Made by a program: the position numbers and the translations under genes. The notes below the pieces were generated by a model that saw only the letters and a program-made list of their open reading frames with translations, was not told the DNA's origin and did no database searches. This document shows positions 25,880-34,070 of a stretch of DNA of 64,000 bases, one piece after another. Where the stretch lies: NCBI RefSeq assembly GCF_965249985.1, contig NZ_OZ252280.1. One strand, given 5' to 3'. This stretch comes from Algiphilus sp022763315. Its GTDB lineage: Bacteria > Pseudomonadota > Gammaproteobacteria > Nevskiales > Nevskiaceae. Every line of letters begins with the position of its first letter. Position 1 is the first letter of the stretch.

Positions 25880-26569
25880 ATGAGTACGTCGGCGTCTCCG
25901 TTCAGCCTGAATCGCGCCCACTGGCAGCGCCTACAACGCATCTACCGATCTGCGGGTTGGCCCTGCCAGGACGCGCTGGAGCTGGACCTGCTTGCCGCCG
26001 GCCTGCTGGAGCGCATCACGACAGCCGCGGGACAGGTATTTCTGCAGCCCAGCTCCGCTGGTCTTGTGGCGCTGCACGACCAACGCCGACGCAACCAGGC
26101 GACGCGCAGCCGACACGACGAGCTGGTGCAAAGGGTCGCCGAACAGCTGGCGATGGAGGGACGCATCGCCTATGCCGAACTGCCGCTGCGCGCGAAGCCT
26201 GGTGCGCGTTGGCTGCAGCTGCGGCCTGATGTCTTCTCCATCCGCCACACCACCCGCACCGATGCGCTTGCGCCGATGGTTCACGAGATCAAGACCACAC
26301 GCGCCGACCTGCTCGGCGACCTGCGCAGACCGGACAAGCGCGCCGGCTATCGCGCCCTCGCCGGCTGCTGCTACTACGTCATCGCCGAGGGCATTGCGGA
26401 CGCTTCGGAGATTCCGGAGGAATGCGGTGTCCTGCAGACGGAAGGAGAGCGTTTGCGTCTGTTGCGCACCGCACCACGCGCACCGGTGACGCTGGATTTT
26501 GGCACCTGGATGGCCCTGGCGCGCGCCACACCCGTACCGGTCGCCCCCGACCCACAGGCCGCGTTATGA
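25880..26569 (+). CDS. PD-(D/E)xK nuclease-like protein of unknown role
   Basis: A 229-residue soluble protein that I do not assign to a named family. The middle carries RPDVFSIRHT, then VHEIKTTRADLLGDL and YRALAGCCYYVIAEG. The D...(E)xK spacing and the following Arg/Tyr-rich helix resemble PD-(D/E)xK nuclease folds. Its stop overlaps the helicase start (ATGA), so the two are co-translated and probably work together on DNA. An N-terminal winged-helix-like region (about 10-60; DALELDLLAAGLLERIT) may bind nucleic acid. Function is inference. Confidence 0.7.
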   Translation: MSTSASPFSLNRAHWQRLQRIYRSAGWPCQDALELDLLAAGLLERITTAAGQVFLQPSSAGLVALHDQRRRNQATRSRHDELVQRVAEQLAMEGRIAYAELPLRAKPGARWLQLRPDVFSIRHTTRTDALAPMVHEIKTTRADLLGDLRRPDKRAGYRALAGCCYYVIAEGIADASEIPEECGVLQTEGERLRLLRTAPRAPVTLDFGTWMALARATPVPVAPDPQAAL

Positions 26570-28968
26570 GCGAGACGCCCACAGCGGAGCGCGCCGCGCC
26601 CTTCAGCGTTGGCGTGCGCGCCTTTTGCGCCTTCGTGGCCAAATCCGGGGATCTCGATCACCGCTTCACGCCCGCCCCGAGCGCCGAGGAAGGCATGGCC
26701 GGCCACCGTTTCGTGGTGGCGCGACGTGGCCCCGGCTACCAGCAGGAGGTCGCCCTCGAAGCCACCGTCAAGGGTCTGCGCCTGCGCGGCCGTGTCGATG
26801 GTCTCGACGCGGACGCCGACGCGCTGGAGGAAATCAAGACCTTCCGCGGCGACTTAGCCTCGATGCCCGACAATCACCGCGCGCTGCATCGCGCCCAGCT
26901 CCAAACCTACGGCGCTCTCTACTGCCTGATGCACGGACGGCAAGCGGTGGACCTGCGGCTGGTGTACTTCGATGTCGATCGCCGCGAGGAGCAGATCGAA
27001 ACCCTTGACGGGGACGCCGGACGACTGGTCGCCATCACCGAAGCACGCGCGGCAGAGTACCTGGAGTGGGCGCGTGCCCTGGAGGCCCACCGCCAAGAGC
27101 GCGATCTTGCCCTGCGCACGCTGCCCTTTCCCCACGCCACGGTACCCGCCGGGCAACGCCAGCTCATGGAGGCAGTGGATGAAGCCATGGAGCAGGGCCA
27201 GACGCTGCTTGCGCAAGCTCCCACCGGCGTCGGCAAGACACTGGGCGTGCTGGTTCCGGCGCTGCGCGCCCTCGGTCGGGGCGCCGTCGACCGCCTCTTC
27301 TACCTCACGGCCAAGACCAGCACCCAGTTCGAGGCCCAGAAGGCGCTCGATCAGCTCCAGCCGGCCAACCGCGTGCTGCCGCTGCGGGTACTCACGCTGA
27401 CATCGCGCGAGAAGGCCTGCGAGCATCCCGACAAGGCCTGCCACGGTGCCTCCTGCCCGCTGGCGCGCGGCTTCTTCGACCGGCTCCCGGCAGCGCGCAT
27501 CGCCGCCCGCGCCTTGCCGGCGCTGCGGCCTGACACCCTGCGCGCTACTGCGGCACGGCATCAGCTTTGCCCCTATTACCTGGGCCAGGAAATGGCGCGC
27601 TGGGCCGATATCGTGATCGGCGATCTGCACTACTACTTCGACCGCAGCGCCCTACTCTACGCGCTCAGCCTGCAGAATCGCTGGCGTCCGGGGGTGCTGA
27701 TCGACGAGGCGCACAACCTCATCGAGCGGGGGCGGAGCATGTATTCGGCGGCCATCGCGCAGACGCCGCTACGGGAAGCGGGACGCGGCGCCCCGGCCGA
27801 CGTCCGTCAGGCACTGGCACGGCTGGACCGCTGCCTGGACGACCTCGCGCCGCAGGATGAGGCCGCTGCCGAGAACGCCGATACGGCTCCGCCGGAGACC
27901 CCGCCGGAGCCGCTGGTCCAGGCCCTCAACAAGAGCGTTGCGGCGCTCGGCAGCCACCTCAACACCACAGGCTCCCATACCGAGCCCGAGTTGTTGCAGC
28001 GCTACTTCGAATTGCTGGCGGTGCAACGCCTCGCCGAGGAGTTCGGCCGCCACGCGCTGTGCGACATCACGGTCGAGGCCGCACGCAGCAGCGATCTGTT
28101 CGGCACCGTCAATACACAGTTCGCCATCCACAACGTCATCCCGGCACCGCATCTGGCACCCGCGATACACCGCGCCCGCGCCCTGGTGGGCTTCTCCGCC
28201 ACGCTGACGCCGCCCGAATACCACCAGCGCATGTGGGGATTGCCGGACGCACGCTTTCGCTGGTGCGATGCGCCTTCCGCCTTTGCCGATGGACAGCTGC
28301 GTGTGCGCACCGTTACGCGCATCCCCACCCGCATGCCACAGCGCCGCGCCTCGGCGCCGCGCATCGCCACGCTGATCGCGACCCAGTTCCACTACCGACC
28401 CGGCAACTACCTGGCTTTTTTCAGCAGTTTCGCCTACCTGCAGGCGGTTGCCGAAGCCCTGGCGCGACTACATCCGGACGTGCCGCAGCGGCGGCAGTCT
28501 TCCGCGATGTCCGATGCGCAGCGCAGCGCCTTCGTGCAGGATTTTGAGCACGGCGGACGTGGCGTGGCCTTCGCGGTGCTCGGTGGCGCCTTCGGTGAGG
28601 GGATCGACCTGCCCGGTGACCGCCTGACAGGCGTTTTCGTGACGACCCTTGGCATTCCACCGGTGACGCCTTTCCGCGACAGGATGGCGGCGCAGGTGGA
28701 ACGATCCTTCGGCGAAGGCAGCGGTTGGCCCTTCGTCTATCTCTACCCAGGTCTGCAGAAAGTGATCCAGGCCGTAGGGCGCACCATCCGCACCCAGGAC
28801 GACGAAGGCGTCGCTATTCTCATCGACCCACGCTATGGTCGCCCCGATATCCGAGCGCTGTTGCCACCAGCCTGGCAGGCACCGGCGGCAACCGGGAACG
28901 TCCACAGCGGACAAGTCCCTCTGGAGGGAGAGTCTGGTCGGCTCGGCTGTACAGACAGGCAGGCTTAA
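26566..28968 (+). CDS. XPD/DinG-type helicase with N-terminal Cas4/RecB-like nuclease domain
   Basis: An 800-residue superfamily-2 helicase of the DinG/Rad3 group. The N-terminal 150 residues resemble Cas4/RecB nucleases: RGRVDGLDADADALEEIKT (E89-x-K91), then HRAQLQTYGALYCLM, the QxxxY-like motif. The helicase core has Walker A APTGVGKT (K224) and Walker B/DEAH at 380-383. Four cysteines between them (285, 292, 297, 335) match the 4Fe-4S cluster of XPD/DinG enzymes. C-terminal motifs include EGIDLPGDRLTGVFVTTLGI and VGRTIRTQDDEG (Q/R of motif VI). Coupled by ATGA to the nuclease-like gene, which suggests a DNA repair or defence pair. Confidence 0.88.
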   Translation: MSETPTAERAAPFSVGVRAFCAFVAKSGDLDHRFTPAPSAEEGMAGHRFVVARRGPGYQQEVALEATVKGLRLRGRVDGLDADADALEEIKTFRGDLASMPDNHRALHRAQLQTYGALYCLMHGRQAVDLRLVYFDVDRREEQIETLDGDAGRLVAITEARAAEYLEWARALEAHRQERDLALRTLPFPHATVPAGQRQLMEAVDEAMEQGQTLLAQAPTGVGKTLGVLVPALRALGRGAVDRLFYLTAKTSTQFEAQKALDQLQPANRVLPLRVLTLTSREKACEHPDKACHGASCPLARGFFDRLPAARIAARALPALRPDTLRATAARHQLCPYYLGQEMARWADIVIGDLHYYFDRSALLYALSLQNRWRPGVLIDEAHNLIERGRSMYSAAIAQTPLREAGRGAPADVRQALARLDRCLDDLAPQDEAAAENADTAPPETPPEPLVQALNKSVAALGSHLNTTGSHTEPELLQRYFELLAVQRLAEEFGRHALCDITVEAARSSDLFGTVNTQFAIHNVIPAPHLAPAIHRARALVGFSATLTPPEYHQRMWGLPDARFRWCDAPSAFADGQLRVRTVTRIPTRMPQRRASAPRIATLIATQFHYRPGNYLAFFSSFAYLQAVAEALARLHPDVPQRRQSSAMSDAQRSAFVQDFEHGGRGVAFAVLGGAFGEGIDLPGDRLTGVFVTTLGIPPVTPFRDRMAAQVERSFGEGSGWPFVYLYPGLQKVIQAVGRTIRTQDDEGVAILIDPRYGRPDIRALLPPAWQAPAATGNVHSGQVPLEGESGRLGCTDRQA

Positions 28969-28974
28969 GGCGGC

Positions 28975-29670
28975 GTGCATAGCCTTTGGCGGGTCTGCAC
29001 CGACGCGCCACGCGTCCAAGGAGATTTCGCCCTGACAGAGCACGCATCGCCGTCAAAGTCACTCGCCGTGCCTGAAGATGCACGCAGCAAGACCCTCGAA
29101 GCCGTTCTGAATCAATTGCTGGCCGCCGATCTCGACGGCGACGGTGCGGTTTCGCTGGGCGAAATCTTCTCGGCCTTCGGCACCCGCTCCTTCGGGCCCG
29201 TGCTGCTCATACTTGGCCTGATCCAGGCCCTGCCCACGGGCGGCATACCACTGATGCCGGACGTGATTGGCTTGCTCACCATCCTGCTGTTCGCACAGAT
29301 GCTGATCAAGCCCAACCGCCCCTGGCTTCCCGCACGCCTGATGCGCATGTCGATACCACAGCCTCTGCTGGATCGCTCGATTCACCGTGTGCGCCCGTGG
29401 ATACGCAAGGCAGACCGACTGTTTCGCAAGCAGCTCGCATTCCTCTACAACAACCGCCCGGCACTTGCCGTGCTGTCGGTTGCTGGCGTGGCCACTGGAG
29501 TGATGATCATCATTCTGGGCTTTGTACCCTTTGCCGCTGCAATCCCCGCGCTCAGTCTGATCTGCTTTGGCATCGGACTCACGGCGGAAGATGGCGTCCC
29601 CATCCTGATGGGCTACGCGATCCTGGGCGCTTGTATCGGCCTCGGCATCTATTGGTTCGGCTTGCTGTAG
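28975..29670 (+). CDS. ExoD-like exopolysaccharide-synthesis family membrane protein
   Basis: Membrane protein with the ExoD (PF06055-type) pattern: an N-terminal soluble segment, then GTRSFGPVLLILGLIQALP and IGLLTILLFAQMLI with NRPWLPARLMRMSI, and two further hydrophobic pairs near the C-terminus. ExoD in Sinorhizobium affects exopolysaccharide and alkali tolerance; the biochemical role is not known. The start is uncertain. The ATG at 28975 lacks a ribosome site, while AAGGAG at 29018 is suitably spaced for a CTG codon at 29032. An EF-hand-like DLDGDGAVSLGE sits near residue 52 of the longest frame. Confidence 0.8.
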   Translation: MHSLWRVCTDAPRVQGDFALTEHASPSKSLAVPEDARSKTLEAVLNQLLAADLDGDGAVSLGEIFSAFGTRSFGPVLLILGLIQALPTGGIPLMPDVIGLLTILLFAQMLIKPNRPWLPARLMRMSIPQPLLDRSIHRVRPWIRKADRLFRKQLAFLYNNRPALAVLSVAGVATGVMIIILGFVPFAAAIPALSLICFGIGLTAEDGVPILMGYAILGACIGLGIYWFGLL

Positions 29671-29687
29671 GGGACGCGACGGCCGCG

Positions 29688-30263
29688 TCAGCCCGGTGGC
29701 GCCTCATCTGCCGTCACATGGGCCGCCCGCACCGACCGGCCCGCCCTACCGGCGGCTGCCGTGAAGCGCTGCACTCTGAGCCGCCACCCAGTCCTGTCGG
29801 CATCGAGCACCAGGCAGCTCGGGCCACCAAAGGTACGGCTGCGCCCCGCTGCACCGGGGTTCAACACCCAGGGCGTAGCCGTGTCGTCCACGGTCAGGCG
29901 ATGACTGTGGCCGTACACCACGGCGGCCGCCTCCGGAAAGGCGGCGCGCAGACGCCGGTGTCGCTCCCTCGCGGGCCAGGCATCACCGTGCACCACCGCC
30001 AGCGTGCCGCCGGGCAGCGCCAGGCGCAGCGTCCGCGGCAAGGCGACGCACGCGGCAGGGTCACCCCGCCATCGTTCCGGTCGATCGTTGTTGCCACCGA
30101 CACCATGCACGGTGGCGGCAGCCGCCGCGCATTCGGCGAGCACCGCGTCTGCGCCGATATCACCCGCGTGCACCACCTGGTCACAGGTAGCGGCCACCGC
30201 CGCGATGCGCGGGTCCAGATAACCATGGGTATCGGCGATCAGGCACAACCGCGTAGCGTCCAT
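29688..30263 (-). CDS. YfcE/MJ0936-type metallophosphoesterase
   Basis: A 191-residue cytoplasmic phosphodiesterase of the calcineurin-like superfamily. The metal ligands are all present: DTHG near the N-terminus (D-x-H), HAGD, GGNND, VVHGD and GHSH. The fold and size match YfcE/YsnB enzymes, which hydrolyse phosphodiesters in vitro with Mn2+. Start chosen at MDATRLCLIAD, as the family begins a few residues before DTHG. It is followed upstream by a DUF4149 gene on the same strand, 19 bases away. Confidence 0.85.
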   Translation of the reverse strand: MDATRLCLIADTHGYLDPRIAAVAATCDQVVHAGDIGADAVLAECAAAAATVHGVGGNNDRPERWRGDPAACVALPRTLRLALPGGTLAVVHGDAWPARERHRRLRAAFPEAAAVVYGHSHRLTVDDTATPWVLNPGAAGRSRTFGGPSCLVLDADRTGWRLRVQRFTAAAGRAGRSVRAAHVTADEAPPG

Positions 30264-30282
30264 GACGTGCCTGCCACCTGCA

Positions 30283-30681
30283 CTAGACAACGGGAAGAAA
30301 GCGGAGCAACACCCAGCCCGCCAACAGGATGTGCACCACCGTGAGGGCGACGGACAGGCTGTGCAGCCACCGAAAACGCGCCTGCGCACCGCGGTCCGTA
30401 GCACGGTTGATGGCCGGCATCAGCACCTGACGCGCCGGAATCGTCGTGAGGGCAATACTCAGCAGCAAAAGAGCACCGAGGCGATCCTGCGGCCAGAGCG
30501 AGGCGCCTGCCAGTGCCGCGCAGGTCATGACGAAGAGGTAGAAGTGCGGGAAGGCGCGACGAATGGTCGCTCCTGCAGTCTCCGCCGGCAGCACCTGAAA
30601 CAGAAAGGCGGCGAAGCCAAAGGCATACAGCACCATGCCGCCAAACAGCAGGGCCGTCGTGAGCAGCGCCAGGATCGTCAT
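30283..30681 (-). CDS. DUF4149 (TMEM205-like) four-helix membrane protein
   Basis: A 132-residue inner-membrane protein with four predicted helices, in the DUF4149 pattern: GGMVLYAFGFAAFLFQVLP, then RRAFPHFYLF, and the third segment LLLLSIALTTIPARQVLMP followed by NRATDR and FRWLHSLSV. The role of this family is unknown. The ATG at 30681 has a GGAG ribosome site. It likely shares a transcript with the phosphoesterase gene downstream. Confidence 0.78.
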   Translation of the reverse strand: MTILALLTTALLFGGMVLYAFGFAAFLFQVLPAETAGATIRRAFPHFYLFVMTCAALAGASLWPQDRLGALLLLSIALTTIPARQVLMPAINRATDRGAQARFRWLHSLSVALTVVHILLAGWVLLRFLPVV

Positions 30682-30780
30682 CGCTTCTCGCTCCGCAGGA
30701 ACAGACCGATCGTCCCCGTGCTGCCATTCGAAGCAGCCGCACAAGACGCTGGCAAGACGACGGTCATCATATCGGCCCCT

Positions 30781-32088
30781 TCATGACAGACCCAAGGTCA
30801 CCAAGATGTCGGGAATCTGCTTTTTGACCTTGAAAAAGCCCGCAGTGGCGTGCGGCCAGATGGCGCTATCCCAGTCGCGCCGCCATTCAGCGAGCGTGAT
30901 TCCCTCGGGCGCCAGCGCAGCGGCGGCCTCGTCGAGCCAATCACGGAGCGGGCCGCAGGGGACGTAGGGCGTGACGATCTGGCCCACGCCAGCGGCAGTG
31001 GCCCAATGTGCAAGCGTCTCCGGCAGGCCAGCGCGCATGGGGCTGGCGCGCAAACCCGTGCGCTCGGCGGCATCCAACAGCGCCTGCCTCTCAAAATCCC
31101 CCACCTGGGCCGCGACCTCCCGCGGCGAGCGGAGATGGCTGGCTTCCAGGGTCGCCACAGCGCGCAGATCCAGATCGGCAAGCGGAAAATCCTCGACGCT
31201 GCAGTCTTCCTCGGTGATCAGCAGCGCCGTCGGCAGCGCAGGGTCCGGCGCCTGCACGGAACGTATCGGCCGCACATCGGGGAGGCCCTCCGGCTCCAGA
31301 TGTTCCATACCGTGGACGTCCGTCGCCAGATCGCTTTCGCGTGGGTTGAAGCGTCCGTTAGTGAACTTGGCGATGTTCCAGGCCCGGGCCGCATAGGGCT
31401 TGCCGCGCGTATGCAGCCCCGCCACCCAGCGCCAGCTCAGCGTGTTGGAGGCCGGATCGCCATCCAGGAGATGACGGTAGAAGAAATCGGCCCCCAGCCG
31501 CCAGGGCAGCCCGAAGCTGAAGATCCAGATGGAGGCGAACCACATCCGCGCGTGGTTGTGCAGATAGCCGGTTTCGACCAGTTCCTCGACCCAGGCGTCG
31601 AAGCAATCGAGGCCGCTGGCACCGGCTTCGGCCCGCTCGACTTCGCGGCGCAGGCGGCGGTCTGAATCCAGCGCTGCCAGATCCTGCGCGAGTCCATCAC
31701 GATACCCCGACCAGATCGCAGGCCGGCGTTCCAGCCAGCCCTTGAAGTAGCCGCGCCAGAAGACTTCCTGGATGAATTTCTCTGCATCCGCCAGCCCATG
31801 CGCTTGCAGCGCCGCCGCCACCACTTCGTCTTCCCGCACCAGACGCCGGCGCAGATAGGGTGACAACAGCGAGACGTCGCGATGCGCGCCGGGACCGCGG
31901 TCGCTGTTGCGGCCATTGGCATAGCGCCGACCCATGCGCGGTGCGAAATGCTCCAGGACACGCAGACCGACCGACCGCGTTGCCTCGGGTGGCGTTGCGG
32001 GTTGCGCTGCGACGATGTGTTGCGTGCGATGCAAGACCTTCACCCCTGATGCACCCGCGGCCGCGCATCGGCCGAAAGATGCTCGCAT
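30781..32088 (-). CDS. Photolyase/cryptochrome-like FAD protein with permuted domain order
   Basis: A protein of up to 435 residues whose N-terminal two-thirds (about 55-275) is the FAD-binding domain of photolyases: LSPYLRRRLV, FIQEVFWRGYFKGWLE, GYLHNHARMWFASIWIF, GDPASNTLSWRWVAG and GKPYAARAWNIAKFTNGRFNP. There is no preceding antenna-type Rossmann domain. Instead about 150 residues follow it (TALLITEEDCSVEDFPL to WDSAIWPHATAGFFKVKKQIP), which look like an alpha/beta domain placed after the FAD domain. The start is uncertain, as the ATG at 32088 has no good ribosome site. DNA repair or blue-light sensing are both possible. Confidence 0.82.
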   Translation of the reverse strand: MRASFGRCAAAGASGVKVLHRTQHIVAAQPATPPEATRSVGLRVLEHFAPRMGRRYANGRNSDRGPGAHRDVSLLSPYLRRRLVREDEVVAAALQAHGLADAEKFIQEVFWRGYFKGWLERRPAIWSGYRDGLAQDLAALDSDRRLRREVERAEAGASGLDCFDAWVEELVETGYLHNHARMWFASIWIFSFGLPWRLGADFFYRHLLDGDPASNTLSWRWVAGLHTRGKPYAARAWNIAKFTNGRFNPRESDLATDVHGMEHLEPEGLPDVRPIRSVQAPDPALPTALLITEEDCSVEDFPLADLDLRAVATLEASHLRSPREVAAQVGDFERQALLDAAERTGLRASPMRAGLPETLAHWATAAGVGQIVTPYVPCGPLRDWLDEAAAALAPEGITLAEWRRDWDSAIWPHATAGFFKVKKQIPDILVTLGLS

Positions 32089-32212
32089 ATGGAGGCCGAA
32101 AGTCTGGCGCCACCCTGCGTGCGCGGTCCACGCTCACCAGTGCGTGTAGAACTTGCTGCGCCTCAAACGGATCACATGGCCATCGGCCGACGTGCTGGCC
32201 TGGTCGATAGCC

Positions 32213-32244
32213 AAAAAAAGCCGCCGCATCAAGATGCGACGGCT
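32213..32244 (-). terminator. Intrinsic terminator of the csbD/lipoprotein operon
   Basis: On the minus strand a ten-pair stem (one mismatch) closes on a 4-base loop and is followed by seven T residues. It lies about 30 bases past the lipoprotein stop. This is the clearest rho-independent terminator in the left half of the window. Confidence 0.85.
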
Positions 32245-32275
32245 GTCTGACTGGCCATCGAGGGACGGCGCCGAC

Positions 32276-32461
32276 TCACTCCTCGTCGGTAGCGTCGTCG
32301 ATCTCGTCCTGGGCTTCTTCGATGCCTTCGTCAATGTCCTCGCCCATTTCCTCGGCAGGGCCATCGGATTCGCAACCGGTCAGCGCCAGCGTGGAGCCGG
32401 TGGCCAGCAGGAGCGCGAGCGCGGCATTACGCAGAGCGGGGTGGAGTGTCATGGGCTTCAT
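32276..32461 (-). CDS. Small acidic lipoprotein
   Basis: A 61-residue protein with a lipoprotein signal (hydrophobic ALALLLATGSTLAL, then LTGC) and a strongly acidic mature tail of about 30 residues rich in Asp/Glu with little else. The start overlaps the csbD stop (ATGA), so expression is coupled to a general-stress gene. Family not recognised. Such acidic mini-lipoproteins might bind cations or envelope partners, but that is speculation. Confidence 0.75.
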   Translation of the reverse strand: MKPMTLHPALRNAALALLLATGSTLALTGCESDGPAEEMGEDIDEGIEEAQDEIDDATDEE

Positions 32462-32661
32462 TGCTTCATCCTCTCGATGATGTTGTTGACCTTCTCCGCC
32501 ACGACATCACGGGTTTCCCCGTATTTCTGCTGAATCTTGGCCTGGAGTTCTTCGAGGTTGCCTTCGGTCTGGCGGACTTCGTCATCGGTGAGATCGCCCC
32601 ATTCCTGCTTGACCTTGCCAGTGAACTCATCCCACTTGCCTTCCAGCTGATCCTTGTTCAT
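32458..32661 (-). CDS. CsbD-family general stress protein
   Basis: A 67-residue hydrophilic helical protein. MNKDQLEGKWDEFTGKVKQEWG and LTDDEVRQTEGNLEELQAKIQ are the CsbD signature. CsbD-like proteins accumulate under general stress, but their biochemical role is unknown. It is first in a two-gene operon with the acidic lipoprotein and divergent from a DUF1328 gene. Confidence 0.93.
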   Translation of the reverse strand: MNKDQLEGKWDEFTGKVKQEWGDLTDDEVRQTEGNLEELQAKIQQKYGETRDVVAEKVNNIIERMKQ

Positions 32662-32727
32662 CTGCTGTTACTCCTGTGTACTACGATGTGTGTGGCGACA
32701 CCCTAGAGGATTCGTCGTGCAGCAGCT

Positions 32728-32741
32728 TTAACCCAGGTTAA
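32728..32741. promoter_or_regulatory. Inverted repeat between divergent stress genes
   Basis: TTAACC-CA-GGTTAA is a perfect 6+2+6 inverted repeat lying 67 bases from the csbD ATG and 60 from the DUF1328 ATG. It could bind a dimeric regulator controlling both. I do not recognise the cognate protein. Confidence 0.4.
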
Positions 32742-32800
32742 TGTCGTCGACGGGGGCACCGCGTAGCTTTTGCCCTTCACACGCACACGAGGACGACACC

Positions 32801-32965
32801 ATGCTGCATTGGGCACTGATTTTCTTGGTCGTTGCCATCATTGCCGGCCTGTTCGGCTTCTCCGGCATTGCCGGCACCGCCACCCACATCGCCTGGATTC
32901 TGTTCGTCGTCGGGCTGGTCCTGGCGCTGGTTTTCCTGATTGTGGGACGTCGACCTCCTGTCTAG
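32801..32965 (+). CDS. DUF1328 (YtjA-like) small membrane protein
   Basis: A 54-residue protein with two transmembrane helices. MLHWALIFLVVAIIAGLFGF, then GIAGTATHIAWILFVVGLVL and a short basic tail is the whole DUF1328 pattern. The role is unknown, but the family often occurs next to stress genes such as csbD, as it does here. Start at 32801 is preceded by GAGGACG. The frame extends upstream without family resemblance. Confidence 0.92.
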   Translation: MLHWALIFLVVAIIAGLFGFSGIAGTATHIAWILFVVGLVLALVFLIVGRRPPV

Positions 32966-32971
32966 CTGGCT

Positions 32972-33706
32972 TCACACCCCTTCTGCAGCGGCTTGGCGCA
33001 CCCAGGCGACCTGCCGCTGCAGATAGGTGGGGTTGAACTCGGCGTAGTCGACGAGTGCCTGGAAATCCCCGACCTGTATACGGTTGCCCTGGCGCAACAC
33101 TAGGCCCAGGGCCTCAAGGGACTTGAAGGTGCGGCTGACGTGCACCGACGAAAGCCCCAGGGTGTCGCCAATGACTTCCTGGTTCATGGGGAGTTCAAAA
33201 TCGGGGTCATCCGGCGCCGCGCGCAGCTTCATCTCCACCACGAAGTGGGCGAGCCGCCGGTCCGCAGGTCGGCGGCCGATGTTGACGATACGTTCCACCA
33301 GCATGGATTGCTCGCGCGCCAGGGTCAGCATGAACAGGTCGGCCAGGCGCGGCGCCTGATCAAACACCTCGGTCAAGCGCGTTTTCGGAAAGGGGCAGGC
33401 CCGGATTTCGGTGAGCGCGACGAAGTCGGAAAGGGAGTCGTCATAGCCTAGCTCGCGCAGGCCCATGATCTGCCCCGGAAGGAACAGGTCCAGTACCTGC
33501 CGCTCGCCGTCCGACAGGTTGCGCGCGGCGTAGGCCCATCCCCCATTCAATGTGAAGAAGACATCCGCGCGCGCACCACTGCTGCGGATGATCTCTCCGG
33601 CCGGATAGGTGCGCGGATTGAGCTCCAGGGACTGGAGCAGCTCGACTTCCGCCGCCGTGAGATCCGCAAGATTTCCAAAATGCTGGATGATGCAGCTGTC
33701 CTGCAT
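32972..33706 (-). CDS. Crp/Fnr-family transcriptional regulator
   Basis: A 244-residue regulator: cyclic-nucleotide-binding-like beta-roll (about 15-125; YPAGEIIRSSGARADVFFTLNG, LPGQIMGLREL), dimer helix, then a winged helix (about 165-235) with NQEVIGDTLGLSSVHVSRTFKSLEALGL. The N-terminal cysteine cluster of FNR is absent, with one Cys only (DSCIIQ), so it is not an oxygen-sensing FNR. The recognition helix SSVHVSRTFKSL resembles FNR-type half-site (TTGAT) readers. A GGGAGG ribosome site precedes the ATG. An FNR-like box lies about 200 bases upstream, near ompW. Confidence 0.88.
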   Translation of the reverse strand: MQDSCIIQHFGNLADLTAAEVELLQSLELNPRTYPAGEIIRSSGARADVFFTLNGGWAYAARNLSDGERQVLDLFLPGQIMGLRELGYDDSLSDFVALTEIRACPFPKTRLTEVFDQAPRLADLFMLTLAREQSMLVERIVNIGRRPADRRLAHFVVEMKLRAAPDDPDFELPMNQEVIGDTLGLSSVHVSRTFKSLEALGLVLRQGNRIQVGDFQALVDYAEFNPTYLQRQVAWVRQAAAEGV

Positions 33707-34070
33707 GGCCACTCCCTCCCGAAGGCCCCCGAGCAAAGCCGGAAGTCTTACACAGTCCACCGCGCTGAGCGCCATGAAGGCCCCGCATGGCTGTGCGTCG
33801 CACCGCCGCCTTGCGCCGGAAGCGACAGCCTGCCGCGCTCTCCACATCCCTCCCGAACGCACCCTCTCAAGCGACGTACGGCCTTGACGTGGCGAACGAT
33901 CGCAGCCTTGACGTGGATCAACGCACGCCTGCCGTGCGCGGCGCGATGCTCTGCGGGCCGAAGGGAGCGTCTTGCAAGCGACGGACCTCGGCAGATGGTC
34001 ATCCGCGCGATCGGGACTGGTGGGCGTGGAGACCGGGCACTCGCGAACCGACACAACGAAAGGTCAAACC
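33707..34070. other. 364-base regulatory region between crp/fnr-like gene and ompW
   Basis: No supported gene. It contains two TTGACGTGG-type elements 24 bases apart (33884 and 33908), the second being an almost perfect FNR box. Short frames here lack family resemblance and ribosome sites. Confidence 0.55.
33908..33921. promoter_or_regulatory. FNR/CRP-type operator upstream of ompW
   Basis: TTGAC-GTGG-ATCAA matches TTGAT-N4-ATCAA with one mismatch. A related half-site TTGACGTGGCGAA begins at 33884. The box lies about 150 bases before ompW and 200 before the Crp/Fnr gene. ompW of enteric bacteria is FNR-controlled. Confidence 0.5.

Noticed and set aside
29120..29160. EF-hand-like calcium loop (DLDGDGAVSLGE) in the ExoD-like protein
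   Set aside because: Other ExoD proteins have a similar xGDxVxLGEI stretch here without calcium binding, so the match may be chance.
32972..33706. Calling the Crp/Fnr regulator FNR or ANR
   Set aside because: The N-terminal cysteine cluster required for the 4Fe-4S centre is absent, so an oxygen-sensing FNR label is not supported.
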